Positions 11,047 to 22,978 of a stretch of 64,000 nucleotides of DNA are shown in pieces. The DNA comes from Aliivibrio sp. S3MY1 (GTDB lineage Bacteria; Pseudomonadota; Gammaproteobacteria; Enterobacterales; Vibrionaceae). The stretch is from positions 1-64,000 of the forward strand of contig NZ_JARACO010000010.1 in the NCBI RefSeq assembly GCF_028765575.1. Reading direction: 5' to 3'. How positions within the stretch are numbered: position 1 is the first letter of the stretch; every line of letters starts with the position of its first letter. Position numbers and translations under genes: made by a program. The notes beneath the pieces are model-generated. The model had not been told where the DNA came from. It did no database searches and saw only the letters and a list, made by a program, of their open reading frames with translations.

Positions 11047-11052
11047 TATACT
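11047..11052 (+). promoter_or_regulatory. Extended -10 promoter element of the VF530-family gene
   Basis: TATACT preceded by TG-T gives an extended -10 (TGTTATACT) about 30 bp upstream of the ATG at 11082. The predicted start would be near 11059. Confidence 0.5.
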
Positions 11053-11081
11053 TACCCTAATTCAAGATAAATGGCGACATT

Positions 11082-11321
11082 ATGACACAACAAAATAACC
11101 CGCTTCACGGTTTGACCCTGCAGGCAATCTTAACAGAATTAGTTGAACATTACGGTTGGGAGGAATTAAGCTACATGGTTAACATCAATTGTTTTAAATC
11201 CGATCCAACCATTAAATCAAGTTTGAAATTTTTGCGAAAAACCGAGTGGGCGCGAGTGCGAGTAGAGAATATCTATTTGAAACTTCAACGTCATAAAGAA
11301 AAAGCAGAAAAATTAAATTAA
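11082..11321 (+). CDS. VF530-family small DNA-binding-type protein (DUF2132)
   Basis: The 79 residues ([20 protein letters not shown], then [26 protein letters not shown]) match the VF530/DUF2132 family, named for the A. fischeri protein. The family is known mainly from a structural genomics fold and annotated as DNA-binding; the biological role is not established. The protein is all-helical in appearance with a basic C terminus. It has its own likely promoter and shares a bidirectional terminator with the convergent fusA2. Family assignment is firm; function is inference. Confidence 0.9.
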   Translation: MTQQNNPLHGLTLQAILTELVEHYGWEELSYMVNINCFKSDPTIKSSLKFLRKTEWARVRVENIYLKLQRHKEKAEKLN

Positions 11322-11403
11322 TCTGAATAATACCAATTCCAGTAATTATCTAATCGTTATATTGGTTTAAATCGTAACTTAAATATTCAATCGATTAAAA
11401 ACA

Positions 11404-11437
11404 AAAAGCCCCGTAAGTTTGCACTTACGGGGCTTTT
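11404..11437. terminator. Bidirectional terminator between the VF530-family gene and fusA2
   Basis: A 14-bp perfect stem (11404-11417 with 11424-11437, core AGCCCCGTAAG/CTTACGGGGCT) is flanked by A tracts on the left and T tracts on the right, so it works on both strands. Confidence 0.92.
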
Positions 11438-11461
11438 TTAATTAAAGAGCGTTAGCCAGAA

Positions 11462-13546
11462 TTACTTCTTAGCGTTAGCTTCTTTAACGTCAGCAATAAC
11501 TTTTTCAGCCACGTTCATTGGGCAAGGTGCGTAATGAGCGAATTCCATAGAGAATTGACCACGACCTGAAGTCATTGTACGTAGAGTACCGATGTAACCA
11601 AACATTTCTGAAAGTGGTACGTCAGCTTTAACACGAACACCAGTTACGCCAGCCATTTGGTCTTTGATCATGCCACGACGACGGTTAAGGTCACCGATTA
11701 CATCACCAACGTGATCATCTGGAGTAAACACGTCTACAGCCATGATTGGCTCTAGAAGTTGAGCACCCGCTTTTGGCATAGATTGACGGAATGCACCTTT
11801 CGCTGCGATTTCAAATGCTACTGCAGATGAATCGACTGCGTGGAAACCACCATCTAGAAGTTCGATTTCAACATCAAGAACAGGGAAACCAGCAAGAACA
11901 CCAGTATCCATCATGCCTTTGAAGCCTTTCTCGATTGCAGGCCAGAATTCTTTAGGAACGTTACCGCCCACAACAGAAGACTTAAATGCAAAACCTGAAC
12001 CAACTTCACCTGGTTTCATAACGTAGTCGATCTTACCAAACTGACCAGAACCACCAGATTGTTTCTTATGCGTGTAGCTATCTTCAACAGCTTGAGTAAT
12101 AGTTTCACGGTAAGCAACTTGTGGTTGACCAACTGTTAGGTCTACGCCGTACGTACGCTTAAGGATATCAACCTTAATGTCTAGGTGAAGCTCACCCATA
12201 CCTTTAAGGATTGTTTCACCAGTTTCTTCGTCAGTTTCAACTTGGAAAGATGGATCTTCTGCAACCATTTTACCAATCGCTACACCCATTTTCTCAGTAC
12301 TGCCTTTATCTTTAGGCGTTACAGAGATAGAGATAACTGGTACAGGGAATACCATTGGCTCAAGAGTGATTGGGTGCTTAGGATCACATAGAGTGTGACC
12401 AGTTTGCACGTTTTTCATACCAACGATAGCGATGATATCACCAGCTTGTGCGAATGTTAATTCGTTACGATCGTTCGCTTGCATCTCAACCATACGGCCA
12501 ACACGCTCAGTTTTACCTGTGAACGAGTTAAGGATTGTATCACCCTTGTTTAGTTTACCAGAGTAAATACGTACGAATGTTAGTGCACCAAAACGGTCAT
12601 CCATGATTTTGAATGCTAGCGCTTTGAATGTTTCGTCAGCAGAAACGATAGCGTGTTCGCCAGTCTCTTCGCCTTCTTCGTTCATTAGTGGTTGAGGATC
12701 TACTTCTGTTGGAGAAGGTAGGTAATCAACTACAGCATCAAGAACAAGTTGCATACCTTTGTTCTTAAATGCAGAACCACAGAATGCAGGGAAGAAGTCC
12801 ATTGTGCGAGTACCCTTACGGATACATGCTTTTAGTTGCTCGATAGATGGCTCTTCGCCTTCCATGTAAGCTTCCATTAGGTCGTCGTCTTGCTCTACAG
12901 CAGTCTCAACTAGCATCTCACGGTATTCTTCTACTTGGTCAACCATGTCCGCAGGAACATCAGTGATCTCGAAGTTTTCTGGAAGACCCGTTTCATCCCA
13001 AATGTGAGCTTTACGAGTTAGAAGGTCTACAACACCAACGAAATCGTCTTCGATACCGATAGGAAGAACCATAACTAGCGGGTTAGCGCCTAGTACGTCT
13101 TGAGTTTGCTTAACAACACGGAAGAAGTCAGCGCCCATACGGTCTAGTTTGTTTACGAAGATAATACGTGCAACTTCTGATTCGTTCGCGTAACGCCAGT
13201 TAGTTTCTGATTGAGGTTCAACACCACCAGAACCACAGAATACACCGATACCACCGTCAAGTACTTTAAGAGAACGATAAACTTCAACAGTAAAGTCAAC
13301 GTGTCCAGGAGTATCGATAACGTTAAAACGGTGATCTTTCCAGAAACAACTTACAGCTGCTGATTGGATAGTAATTCCGCGCTCAGCTTCCTGTTCCATG
13401 AAGTCAGTCGTAGATTCGCCATCATGAGTTTCACCAGATTTGTGGATCTGACCAGTAAGTTTTAGGATACGCTCAGTTGTGGTAGTTTTACCCGCATCAA
13501 CGTGCGCGAAAATACCAATATTTCTGTATTTAGATAAATCAGTCAT
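11462..13546 (-). CDS. fusA2: Elongation factor G, second copy (EF-G2)
   Basis: A translocase GTPase of the ribosome. The 694 residues contain G1 AHVDAGKT (14-21), G3 DTPGH and G4 NKLD, then EF-G domains II-V to the C terminus. The gene stands alone here next to radA, not in the rpsL-rpsG-fusA-tuf operon. Vibrios usually keep the main fusA in that operon, so this is probably the accessory paralogue; the other copy is outside the window and this is inference. All GTPase motifs are intact. The paralogue's separate role (for example ribosome recycling) cannot be decided from sequence alone. Confidence 0.88.
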   Translation of the reverse strand: MTDLSKYRNIGIFAHVDAGKTTTTERILKLTGQIHKSGETHDGESTTDFMEQEAERGITIQSAAVSCFWKDHRFNVIDTPGHVDFTVEVYRSLKVLDGGIGVFCGSGGVEPQSETNWRYANESEVARIIFVNKLDRMGADFFRVVKQTQDVLGANPLVMVLPIGIEDDFVGVVDLLTRKAHIWDETGLPENFEITDVPADMVDQVEEYREMLVETAVEQDDDLMEAYMEGEEPSIEQLKACIRKGTRTMDFFPAFCGSAFKNKGMQLVLDAVVDYLPSPTEVDPQPLMNEEGEETGEHAIVSADETFKALAFKIMDDRFGALTFVRIYSGKLNKGDTILNSFTGKTERVGRMVEMQANDRNELTFAQAGDIIAIVGMKNVQTGHTLCDPKHPITLEPMVFPVPVISISVTPKDKGSTEKMGVAIGKMVAEDPSFQVETDEETGETILKGMGELHLDIKVDILKRTYGVDLTVGQPQVAYRETITQAVEDSYTHKKQSGGSGQFGKIDYVMKPGEVGSGFAFKSSVVGGNVPKEFWPAIEKGFKGMMDTGVLAGFPVLDVEIELLDGGFHAVDSSAVAFEIAAKGAFRQSMPKAGAQLLEPIMAVDVFTPDDHVGDVIGDLNRRRGMIKDQMAGVTGVRVKADVPLSEMFGYIGTLRTMTSGRGQFSMEFAHYAPCPMNVAEKVIADVKEANAKK

Positions 13547-13739
13547 TGTTTTACTCTATTAATAGGATAGAAAATGCGCGCAGAGTATAACACAAACTGT
13601 CAATTGGTATATGCTTTGTTCTATTTTTGGATAGAATTTAGCCCAATTAACCTCTGCTTATTTTCTGCTTTTGCAAATTATAGTTGAATTTACACAATTT
13701 CAAATACAAAGAATAGTGTAAATCCATAATTATTGCCGT

Positions 13740-15119
13740 TTATAGCTCTTCAAAGGCATCAATTGCTTCTGAGAGCTTCTTTACACCATGGATCTGCATA
13801 CCTTCAATACCACCTTTAGGCATATTTGCCGCGGGTACGATTGCACGTTTAAATCCATGTTTATAGGCTTCCATCAATCGTTCTTGTCCACTAGGCACAG
13901 GACGGATTTCACCAGCCAGTCCAACTTCACCAAATACCACCACATCTTTTGGCAATGGGCGATCTTTAAAGCTAGATAATAAAGCCATAATTAAGGCTAA
14001 ATCGGCACTGGTTTCAGCAACTTTGACACCACCAACAACATTAACAAAGACATCTTGGTCAGCCATTTGCAACCCACCATGCTTATGCAGCACCGCCAGT
14101 AACATTGATAATCGATTTTGATCTAAACCTACCGATACTCGTCTCGGATTTGATAATTGGGAGTAATCAACTAACGCTTGAATTTCCACTAATAAAGGTC
14201 GAGTCCCTTCCCATACCACCATAACAGAGCTGCCAGAAGTTTCCTCCTCGCCACGAGACAAGAAAATAGCGGATGGGTTATTAACTTCTTTAAGGCCCTG
14301 CCCTGTCATCGCAAATACGCCCAACTCATTCACTGCACCGAAACGGTTTTTATTGCAACGTAATGTTCTAAAGCGACTGTCGGCACTGCCATCAAGCAAT
14401 ACAGAACAGTCAATAATATGTTCGAGAACTTTTGGTCCTGCTAATGTGCCGTCTTTTGTTACGTGTCCAACAAGGAAAATAGAGACATTATTCTGTTTTG
14501 CATAACGCGTTAATGTCGTTGCAGATTCTCTCACTTGAGAAACACTGCCAGGAGAAGATTGAACATCATCGACATGCATTACTTGAATTGAATCGATAAC
14601 CATTATTTTAGGTTTTTCTTTTTCTGCAATCTGGCAAATTTTATCAATGCTGGTTTCAGATAACATTTTTAAATTATCTTTTGGTAATCCTAAGCGAGAC
14701 GCTCGCATCGCTACTTGTTGGAGTGATTCCTCACCCGTAACATACAAGGTTGGCATATGTGCCGCTAACTGACACATGGTTTGTAATAATAGCGTTGATT
14801 TACCCGCACCAGGATTACCGCCGATCAAAATAGCTGCTCCAGGAACAATGCCACCACCCAGAACTCTATCAAACTCTTTAAACGTAGTGGAAAATCTAGG
14901 AACTTCTTGAAGATCGATACTTGATAAGGCTTGAACTTGAGATTCGGCCGATAAACCAGCATATCCTACTAAACGCTCATTACGAGCAACTTGTGGTGAA
15001 GCCGCTAAGCGAACTTCTGTTATCGTGTTCCATGCCCCACAAGCACTACACTGCCCTTGCCAACGAGGGAAGTCTGCCCCACAATCATTACAAACGTAGG
15101 CTCGTTTTGCTTTTGCCAT
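13740..15119 (-). CDS. radA: DNA repair protein RadA
   Basis: A RecA-like helicase that helps branch migration in recombination. The 459 residues begin with a four-cysteine zinc finger (CNDC...CSAC), then Walker A GGNPGAGKST, the RadA-specific KNRFG motif (in CNKNRFGAVNELG) and a C-terminal Lon-protease-like domain without the proteolytic serine-lysine context. It is transcribed away from the double-PilZ gene and followed by fusA2. No E. coli-like serB-radA-nadR operon: here serB is on the far side of the PilZ gene. Confidence 0.97.
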   Translation of the reverse strand: MAKAKRAYVCNDCGADFPRWQGQCSACGAWNTITEVRLAASPQVARNERLVGYAGLSAESQVQALSSIDLQEVPRFSTTFKEFDRVLGGGIVPGAAILIGGNPGAGKSTLLLQTMCQLAAHMPTLYVTGEESLQQVAMRASRLGLPKDNLKMLSETSIDKICQIAEKEKPKIMVIDSIQVMHVDDVQSSPGSVSQVRESATTLTRYAKQNNVSIFLVGHVTKDGTLAGPKVLEHIIDCSVLLDGSADSRFRTLRCNKNRFGAVNELGVFAMTGQGLKEVNNPSAIFLSRGEEETSGSSVMVVWEGTRPLLVEIQALVDYSQLSNPRRVSVGLDQNRLSMLLAVLHKHGGLQMADQDVFVNVVGGVKVAETSADLALIMALLSSFKDRPLPKDVVVFGEVGLAGEIRPVPSGQERLMEAYKHGFKRAIVPAANMPKGGIEGMQIHGVKKLSEAIDAFEEL

Positions 15120-15233
15120 ATATCACCGACATAAATGTTATTAGAGTGATGGGTATTATTTAACGTATAATGTTAAATATTTTAGCAACTCTGCCGATAA
15201 ACCCATTAGATTGTTATTACTGTACCAGAAATC

Positions 15234-17579
15234 ATGCAGCAAGAAGAATATCAAAGCTATGTAGATCAACTTATCCCTGTTTTTGGCGAACCAGATTTTG
15301 AACTGGTGAGCAGGCAAGTCATGGCACATGAACATCCTTCAGTTCATTTAATCGTAAAGATTGAACTGAAGCGTATTATGACGCCTTGCATAAAAAGCAT
15401 TGATTTACGTGGACGTGTAAAAGGAGAATGTCATCAATACGATCTTGATGGCTATACACATTGGTTAGATGATGTCGCAATCAATACCTATCACAAAACT
15501 ATAGAACGCTACGGAAGCTATACTGAAGGTGTTTGGGAAGCATTAACCAATACCCGTAATAATTTTCGTGTTTTGCATAAGAATAAAGAAATCAACATAC
15601 CTTCTAGTGAGAAAAGTGAAAGTGGTTCTTTTAAAGCAAAATTAGTTCGTTTTGGTCATTACCTCACTCGAAGTGAAAGCCGTTTGCGTATGTCTACACA
15701 AGTGACGGTTCTTTTACCCAATGGCAATCTTATTCATGGAACAAGCAGTGACCTATCCTCCTCAGGAGCTAGGATCAAAGTTCCTACCGCTTTTGAATAC
15801 GGATTAGGCCAAATTATTCAGGTTAGCTTCCCAAGTCTTGCTAAAGATACCTGCATTAAAGAGCTTAATGGGGATTTTCCTTATCGTATTTTAGGTATTC
15901 ACGACAGTGAAGAAAATGATAGCTATCGTTGGCTACGCCTGAAAATGGAATCGGATCATGATGTTATTGCAGCAGCTATCGATGAAAAACTAAATAAAAA
16001 TAAACGTCGAACTCAGCATGATCAAAAAGATCAAATTGTAAGAGCTAGAACTCAAGGCTATGAACACTGCTTTTTAAAACACACCACTAATATTCCTCTA
16101 TTTTTTTCTGGGGATAATCTAAAATACGCCATTATTACTGATCACAATGAAACGCTTTGGAAACACTGGCATGATGAAAAAAACCAGCCGGTTATTAATC
16201 ATCTTTTTAAAGCCGATCGAATGCAGTTTTTGACAAAGCCTGGATTAAAAGCCAGCCGTACGCATTTTTACAGCTTTAAACATGACCATGAAGACAGAGA
16301 GCTGTTTTACTCAATGATGTCATCGGAAGGCTCACAGAAAGAGCGTCAGTTATTTTGGCATATTGGCGCAAAAAGAAAAAGTTGGAAAGTTATTCGCTTA
16401 TCCCTTTTTGAGTTAGAGCAAGGTGACAAAGAAAGATTATTAACCGTTGCACCTGAGATGGAAGGTGTTCTTGAAACGTTAACTCATATGGGGGTCTTAA
16501 CGGAAATCAGCTTACCTGAAACACAAAAAGATTATCTCTTAACAGATAAGCCAAGTCTTGCTCCTAAAGAACTGAATCCATATCGCCATGCCACAGCATC
16601 AATCAGTCAAGCGCACGCACTCTATTTTGATTCAGCACCACGCCGTACAGAACCAAGATTTAATTATCAAACCTTAATTACGCTTTATCACCCGAGTTTT
16701 GGCGAAATTACAGGTAAAACGTTAGATATATCAACGAATGGACTGTCTATTCATTTAGACAAACCAGCACTGTTAACAAAAAAATCAGATGTAAAGATCA
16801 CATTCAATGACTTACAAAGTTTAGACAAAAACACACCGTTGAGTCGTATTAGCTATCACGTATTGAAAGTTGCCTCTAATGGTCTAAACATTCAGCTACA
16901 TATTGAAGACAGCTTACAAACCCAAAAAAGCAAAGCCTTTTTAGGTCGCTTAATCCAACATAATATAGAAAAGCTACCGATGGACTATGAGCAACTTCCA
17001 TCAATGGATATGCTAAGAATTATGCATCAGTTATTACTCAATAAATTAACAACAACGCCGTTCTTTATTGAGAAAGATGACCATAAATTAAAAACCCGAT
17101 GCATTGGCGTTAACTTTCCTCTCAATCGATTAAATACAATTTGGCAGCATTTAGGTGATGAACAGCATTTAAATTTAGAACCTATTTTTAAATCAAGAAT
17201 GCAGAAATTACTCGTAGAACCATTGAGAACTCCCGCCAATCAACGCTCTCACCATCACGAGATTTATCTCGCGGTTGTGATCCGTGATGGAAAAATAAAA
17301 TCGGTATTTACTCGAATGCTGCAAGAGTTCTCTTCTTATAACGACCGTATTACTTTTATAAGAAAAGCGAAAGAACACGGTGAATTTTTAGCGATACGAG
17401 TAACGACGACTGCTGTTAAGAACCCGTTATCAACAACTTCAGAAATAGAATTAAGTCAGCTAGCTCAATACGCGATACACTACGCAAGAGCTTTAGAAGA
17501 TGAGCTATCGAGCATTGTTGGCTGTGGCGAAATTGCAGACATCACTGATGAAGTTCTCATCCGCTTAGAGTTAGGATAA
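15234..17579 (+). CDS. plzC: Large protein with two PilZ domains (PlzC-like c-di-GMP receptor)
   Basis: The 781-residue protein has two PilZ motifs. The first is R146-x3-R150 with D173-x-S-x-x-G178; the second is R471-x3-R475 with D498-x-S-x-x-G503. Both sets of c-di-GMP-contacting residues are present, so each domain could bind the dinucleotide. The regions around them are soluble and without membrane spans. The position between radA and serB matches the V. cholerae gene known as plzC, which is the reason for the symbol (synteny-based). The output is unknown. The start ATG lacks a strong Shine-Dalgarno sequence. Confidence 0.82.
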   Translation: MQQEEYQSYVDQLIPVFGEPDFELVSRQVMAHEHPSVHLIVKIELKRIMTPCIKSIDLRGRVKGECHQYDLDGYTHWLDDVAINTYHKTIERYGSYTEGVWEALTNTRNNFRVLHKNKEINIPSSEKSESGSFKAKLVRFGHYLTRSESRLRMSTQVTVLLPNGNLIHGTSSDLSSSGARIKVPTAFEYGLGQIIQVSFPSLAKDTCIKELNGDFPYRILGIHDSEENDSYRWLRLKMESDHDVIAAAIDEKLNKNKRRTQHDQKDQIVRARTQGYEHCFLKHTTNIPLFFSGDNLKYAIITDHNETLWKHWHDEKNQPVINHLFKADRMQFLTKPGLKASRTHFYSFKHDHEDRELFYSMMSSEGSQKERQLFWHIGAKRKSWKVIRLSLFELEQGDKERLLTVAPEMEGVLETLTHMGVLTEISLPETQKDYLLTDKPSLAPKELNPYRHATASISQAHALYFDSAPRRTEPRFNYQTLITLYHPSFGEITGKTLDISTNGLSIHLDKPALLTKKSDVKITFNDLQSLDKNTPLSRISYHVLKVASNGLNIQLHIEDSLQTQKSKAFLGRLIQHNIEKLPMDYEQLPSMDMLRIMHQLLLNKLTTTPFFIEKDDHKLKTRCIGVNFPLNRLNTIWQHLGDEQHLNLEPIFKSRMQKLLVEPLRTPANQRSHHHEIYLAVVIRDGKIKSVFTRMLQEFSSYNDRITFIRKAKEHGEFLAIRVTTTAVKNPLSTTSEIELSQLAQYAIHYARALEDELSSIVGCGEIADITDEVLIRLELG

Positions 17580-17597
17580 GTCTGAATAAATCATATA

Positions 17598-17636
17598 AAA
17601 AATGGACTCTCTTTAGAATTAGAGTCCATTTTTCTA
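17598..17636. terminator. Terminator between plzC and serB
   Basis: A 13-bp stem AAAAATGGACTCT/AGAGTCCATTTTT (17598-17610 with 17621-17633) with A and T flanks lies 18 bp past plzC. It can stop transcription from both convergent genes. Confidence 0.88.
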
Positions 17637-17747
17637 TCTATTATTAGCTAATAATTTATACAAATCACAGTAAGTAAACACTCAAAAATAGCGAAGAAAA
17701 AGGCTTAATAACAAGCTAGGATGATCCGTCATCTACTATGATTGGTA

Positions 17748-18716
17748 TTACCAACTTAATTTTTTATTCAATAATAACGAAGCAGAAAGAATACAAGCAA
17801 CTCCACCTAAATCAGCATGACGAATGGCAGCTTGAGCTTGTTGTTGAACCTTAGGTTTCGCATGATAAGCAATACCTAGGCCTGCAGCCTCCATCATTAC
17901 CAGATCATTAGCACCATCACCAACGGCGACCGTATTGCTGATCTCAATGTCATATTTATCAGCTAATTCAACTAAGATTTCTGCTTTTGTTTCAGCGCTA
18001 ACAATCTCACCAATAACTTTACCTGTCAGCTTTCCATTAAGGATTTCAAGTTGATTGGATTGTGCATGCACTAAATTTAATTCTTCTTTTAGATAATCAG
18101 AGAAATAAGTAAAACCACCAGAAGCAATAGCTGGTTTCCAGCCCTGTTGATGCATGGTAGCTATAAGTTCTCTGATTTCAGGCATAAATGGGAGCGTTGA
18201 TTTCACTTGAGCTAATATTGATTCATCAGCCCCTTCAAGAGTGCCTACACGCTGAAGCAAACTGTCTTTAAAATCGAGTTCACCTTGCATTGCTCGCTCT
18301 GTAACTTCAGATACTTGTTTACCTACACCAGCAAGCTTTGCAATCTCATCAATACACTCTATCTCTATCGCAGTAGAGTCCATATCAAATAAAATAATAC
18401 CCGGCTTGGATAAATCTGGAATGTCTTTTATTTCAGCATAATCCAGTTCTAGAGCATCAAGAATTGTTTTGTGTTCAGAGGTTATTGCACCGGCTATGGC
18501 GGCGACTTCATAATGGCCAACTTTCCAAGTTGCTATGACTTTAGATGGCTCGCCAACAAAGAAATCGATGTCTTGGAAATGTTCTGGGGACAAATGATAT
18601 CCATATACTATCCAACCTGTTTGTTTTATATCAAGTTGGCTTATTTCTAGCGTTGATGAGAACCGCTTTAACAGAGGTATGTTTTTCTTAATTAACAATG
18701 GGGCTATCGTATCCAT
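17748..18716 (-). CDS. serB: Phosphoserine phosphatase
   Basis: Last step of serine synthesis: removes phosphate from O-phosphoserine. HAD-family motifs are visible: DMDSTAIEIECIDEIA (nucleophile and general acid aspartates), SGGFTYF and VGDGANDLVMM (metal-binding). An N-terminal regulatory-type region precedes the HAD core. The chosen ATG (MDTIAPLL) follows AAGGA by eight bases and gives 322 residues, equal to E. coli SerB. The longer frame to 18773 adds 19 residues of no family character. It is divergent from smp, the same arrangement as in E. coli. Confidence 0.96.
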   Translation of the reverse strand: MDTIAPLLIKKNIPLLKRFSSTLEISQLDIKQTGWIVYGYHLSPEHFQDIDFFVGEPSKVIATWKVGHYEVAAIAGAITSEHKTILDALELDYAEIKDIPDLSKPGIILFDMDSTAIEIECIDEIAKLAGVGKQVSEVTERAMQGELDFKDSLLQRVGTLEGADESILAQVKSTLPFMPEIRELIATMHQQGWKPAIASGGFTYFSDYLKEELNLVHAQSNQLEILNGKLTGKVIGEIVSAETKAEILVELADKYDIEISNTVAVGDGANDLVMMEAAGLGIAYHAKPKVQQQAQAAIRHADLGGVACILSASLLLNKKLSW

Positions 18717-18813
18717 GATTCGTATCCTTACTAATCCTATCTCAAAAATACCGATTGAAGAGCAGATGAGCAATAGTCAAACGACATAAACTGCTATTTT
18801 TTTTTAATTTGGG

Positions 18814-18819
18814 TATAAT
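18814..18819 (+). promoter_or_regulatory. -10 element of smp
   Basis: A perfect TATAAT sits 31 bp before the ATG at 18850, so the leader would be short. No convincing -35 hexamer is seen. Confidence 0.5.
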
Positions 18820-18849
18820 TCCGTCATTCTTATTTTTGTGGTGCTAACG

Positions 18850-19446
18850 ATGCTTTCTCAAAATTTTGTCACCAAAAGTATAATATTACTTTCTCTTTTG
18901 GCATTCAGTTATTTTATTTTAATCAACAGTACCGTTATCAGTGACAGTAACCAAGTCATTCAAAATAAACAGTTACAAGATTTAAGTCGAACAATGGCTC
19001 GCCAAGCAGCCCTATTTTCTGTTGATAATATCAAACAAGATAATCATGAAGGGTTACTGCAACTGGCTAATAATTTAGCCAAAGAGCCTCTAGTGTTCGA
19101 TGCCACGATTTATGATGCGGAAGGTGGCATTTTAGCTAAAAGTGACAATGCACTAACTGCCTCTCAGATCACAGGATTAAACACCCCACTTTCTATTGAT
19201 GGAATTGGTCGCCAACAGTTAATAGAGCCCATCACAAAAGATAATCATCTAATGGGCTTTTTAAGGATTACCTTTGAGAAATCAACCCTGACAGGATTTG
19301 CTAATCACCACTATCGTAAAAGTGACCGCTTAATGTTTGGTATGTTAGCAATAAGTTTAGTGTCGGGAATGCTCATTATGGCTCTACTTCGAAAACGTAA
19401 AAACTCAAATAAACCCATCACTACTTTATTTGGTGGGAAATCATAA
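18850..19446 (+). CDS. smp: Smp/YtjB-family membrane protein
   Basis: The protein has about 198 residues with an N-terminal membrane span (IILLSLLAFSYFILI), a periplasmic-type domain of about 130 residues and a second span near the C terminus (FGMLAISLVSGMLIMALL), followed by a basic tail. This is the layout of the Smp/YtjB family (often annotated as haemolysin-type virulence factor, function unproven). It is divergent from serB as in E. coli. GTG codons at 18838 and 18841 are possible earlier starts; the ATG is preferred because it leaves a plausible leader after the -10. Confidence 0.85.
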   Translation: MLSQNFVTKSIILLSLLAFSYFILINSTVISDSNQVIQNKQLQDLSRTMARQAALFSVDNIKQDNHEGLLQLANNLAKEPLVFDATIYDAEGGILAKSDNALTASQITGLNTPLSIDGIGRQQLIEPITKDNHLMGFLRITFEKSTLTGFANHHYRKSDRLMFGMLAISLVSGMLIMALLRKRKNSNKPITTLFGGKS

Positions 19447-19451
19447 AAAAG

Positions 19452-19484
19452 AAAGGCGATGAGGTTACCCTCATCGCCTTTTTG
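19452..19484. terminator. Bidirectional terminator between smp and deoD
   Basis: A stem with core AAAGGCGATGAG/CTCATCGCCTTT and a short loop lies between the convergent genes, with A-rich and T-rich flanks. Confidence 0.88.
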
Positions 19485-19513
19485 ATATCTTAGCGTTAAC
19501 CTAGCAATCGATA

Positions 19514-20230
19514 TTATTTGTCGCCAAGTAAGACTGAATCTAGTGCGATGAGCATCATTTCATCAAACGTTGTTGCACGCTCATCTGATGTTGTTTGCTC
19601 ACCGGTCTTAATGTGATCCGATACGGTACAAATTGCTAATGCTTTTGCACCGTATTCAGCAGCCACACCGTACATGCCTGCAGCTTCCATCTCTACGCCT
19701 ACGATGCCGTATTTATCCATTAGATCAAACATGCTTGGATCTGGCGTGTAGAACAACTCAGCAGAGAAAAGGTTACCTACTTTTACATCAATACCACGTG
19801 CTTGAGCAGCTAACTCTGCGTTACGAACCATTTCATAATCAGCAATCGCTGCAAAGTCATGATCTTTAAAACGGATGCGGTTCACTTTTGAATCAGTACA
19901 TGCGCCCATACCGATAACAACGTCACGTAATTTGATGCCATCATTCACTGCACCACAGCTACCAACACGGATAACTTTCTTAACACCGAAATCTTTTACT
20001 AATTCAGTCATGTAAATAGAACATGATGGTATGCCCATGCCATGCCCCATAACTGAGATCTTACGACCTTTATAAGTACCAGTAAAACCATACATATTAC
20101 GTACATCACACACTTGAACTACATCGTCTAAAAAAGTTTCAGCAATATATTTTGCACGGATTGGGTCTCCTGGCATCAGTACTACGTCTGCAAAATCACC
20201 CATTTCAGCATTAATATGTGGAGTAGCCAT
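19514..20230 (-). CDS. deoD: Purine nucleoside phosphorylase
   Basis: Cleaves purine (deoxy)nucleosides with phosphate to base and (deoxy)ribose-1-phosphate. The 238 residues begin [23 protein letters not shown] and carry [10 protein letters not shown] and VEMEAAGMY with catalytic-type TVSDH, typical of the hexameric bacterial DeoD. It is the last gene of the deo cluster. A terminator-like hairpin lies between deoB and deoD and may lower its expression relative to the upstream genes. Confidence 0.97.
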   Translation of the reverse strand: MATPHINAEMGDFADVVLMPGDPIRAKYIAETFLDDVVQVCDVRNMYGFTGTYKGRKISVMGHGMGIPSCSIYMTELVKDFGVKKVIRVGSCGAVNDGIKLRDVVIGMGACTDSKVNRIRFKDHDFAAIADYEMVRNAELAAQARGIDVKVGNLFSAELFYTPDPSMFDLMDKYGIVGVEMEAAGMYGVAAEYGAKALAICTVSDHIKTGEQTTSDERATTFDEMMLIALDSVLLGDK

Positions 20231-20260
20231 AAGTTTGTATCCTTTCTTTTAACTTTAAAT

Positions 20261-20292
20261 AGAAAAAAAGCAGCAGAGCGAACTCTACTGCT
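20261..20292 (-). terminator. Terminator-like hairpin between deoB and deoD
   Basis: On the minus strand AGCAG-(T)-AGAG pairs with CTCT-(G)-CTGCT (20269-20292), followed directly by seven T. It lies inside the deo operon, eight bases past the deoB stop, so it may act as a partial terminator before deoD. Confidence 0.65.
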
Positions 20293-20300
20293 TATTATTT

Positions 20301-21521
20301 TTATAGGAAAGATTGTCCATATTCCATATCAGAGGTTTCAAAGTACTCTGCTAAGGTTTGACCAATATCTGCAAATGTATCACGACGCCCTAATGAACCT
20401 GCTGGTACTTTATGACCATAAACAAGAACAGGAATATGCTCACGTGTATGATCAGTTCCCGGCCATGTTGGATCACAACCGTGATCCGCCGTTAAAATAA
20501 GAATATCGTCTTCTTTTAACATATCCATGATTTCAGGAAGGCGACCATCAAAGTACTCTAACGCAGCCGCATAACCTGCAACATCACGACGATGGCCATA
20601 CGCTGAATCGAAATCGACAAAATTTGTAAATACGATGGTGTTATCACCTGCTATTTCAATCGCGTCTTTAGTCGCATCAAACAGCGCTGGAATACCCGTC
20701 GCTTTGGTTTTTTGAGTAATACCACAACCTGCGTAAATATCAGAGATCTTGCCAATTGAATGAACGTGGCCACTCTTCTCTTCAACTAATTTTTGCAGCA
20801 CGGTCATTGCTGGTGGCTCTAGTGATAAATCACGACGATTGCCTGTGCGCTCAAATTTACCTTTGCCTTCTCCAACAAATGGACGCGCAATTACACGGCC
20901 AATGTTGTAATCCGCAAGCTCTTCACGAGCAATCTGACAAAGCGTTAGCAGATTATCCAAACCAAATGTCTCTTCATGGCAGGCAATTTGGAATACAGAA
21001 TCGGCAGAAGTATAGAAGATTGGCATGCCTGTTTTCATGTGCTCTTCGCCCAAATCATCAAGCACTTGAGTGCCTGATGCATGGCAGTTACCTAGATAAC
21101 CAGAAAGATTTGCACGAGCAAGAATGCGATCAGTCAGCTCTTTAGGGAAGCTGTTTGTTTTATCAGAAAAGTACCCCCAATCAAACAACACAGGAACCCC
21201 TGCAATTTCCCAGTGGCCTGAAGGCGTATCTTTACCTGAAGATAATTCAGCCGCATGACCGTAAGCACCAATGATCTCAGCGTTCGCATCTAAACCTGCT
21301 GCAAATTGACCTGTTGATTCTTTACCAGCCATCGCTAAACCAAGCTTAGAAAGGTTTGGAAGAGTTAAAGGTCCTTGACGATTACTGTTGTCAGCGAGGC
21401 CTTTAGCACACTGCTCAGCAATGTGACCCATTGTATCTGAACCTACATCGCCAAATTTTTCAGCGTCGCCTGCGGCACCGATACCAAATGAATCTAGTAC
21501 TAAAATTATTGCACGTTTCAT
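20301..21521 (-). CDS. deoB: Phosphopentomutase
   Basis: Interconverts (deoxy)ribose-1-phosphate and -5-phosphate with manganese. The protein starts [16 protein letters not shown], a DeoB N terminus with the metal-binding aspartate. The alkaline-phosphatase-fold motifs [19 protein letters not shown] lie near the C terminus. The ATG at 21521 follows AAGGAAG; it lies 10 bp after the deoA stop and its ribosome site overlaps the end of deoA, indicating coupling. About 406 residues. Confidence 0.97.
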   Translation of the reverse strand: MKRAIILVLDSFGIGAAGDAEKFGDVGSDTMGHIAEQCAKGLADNSNRQGPLTLPNLSKLGLAMAGKESTGQFAAGLDANAEIIGAYGHAAELSSGKDTPSGHWEIAGVPVLFDWGYFSDKTNSFPKELTDRILARANLSGYLGNCHASGTQVLDDLGEEHMKTGMPIFYTSADSVFQIACHEETFGLDNLLTLCQIAREELADYNIGRVIARPFVGEGKGKFERTGNRRDLSLEPPAMTVLQKLVEEKSGHVHSIGKISDIYAGCGITQKTKATGIPALFDATKDAIEIAGDNTIVFTNFVDFDSAYGHRRDVAGYAAALEYFDGRLPEIMDMLKEDDILILTADHGCDPTWPGTDHTREHIPVLVYGHKVPAGSLGRRDTFADIGQTLAEYFETSDMEYGQSFL

Positions 21522-21531
21522 GTTTTCTTCC

Positions 21532-22935
<1,404 letters not shown>

Positions 22936-22978
22936 CTAAGTCGATTTATTTTTTAGCTATAAATCAAGTAACGAGAAA

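Noticed and set aside
20756..21145. 129-residue plus-strand frame inside deoB
   Set aside because: It is antisense to a well-conserved enzyme and has biased Leu/Gln/His content typical of a shadow frame.
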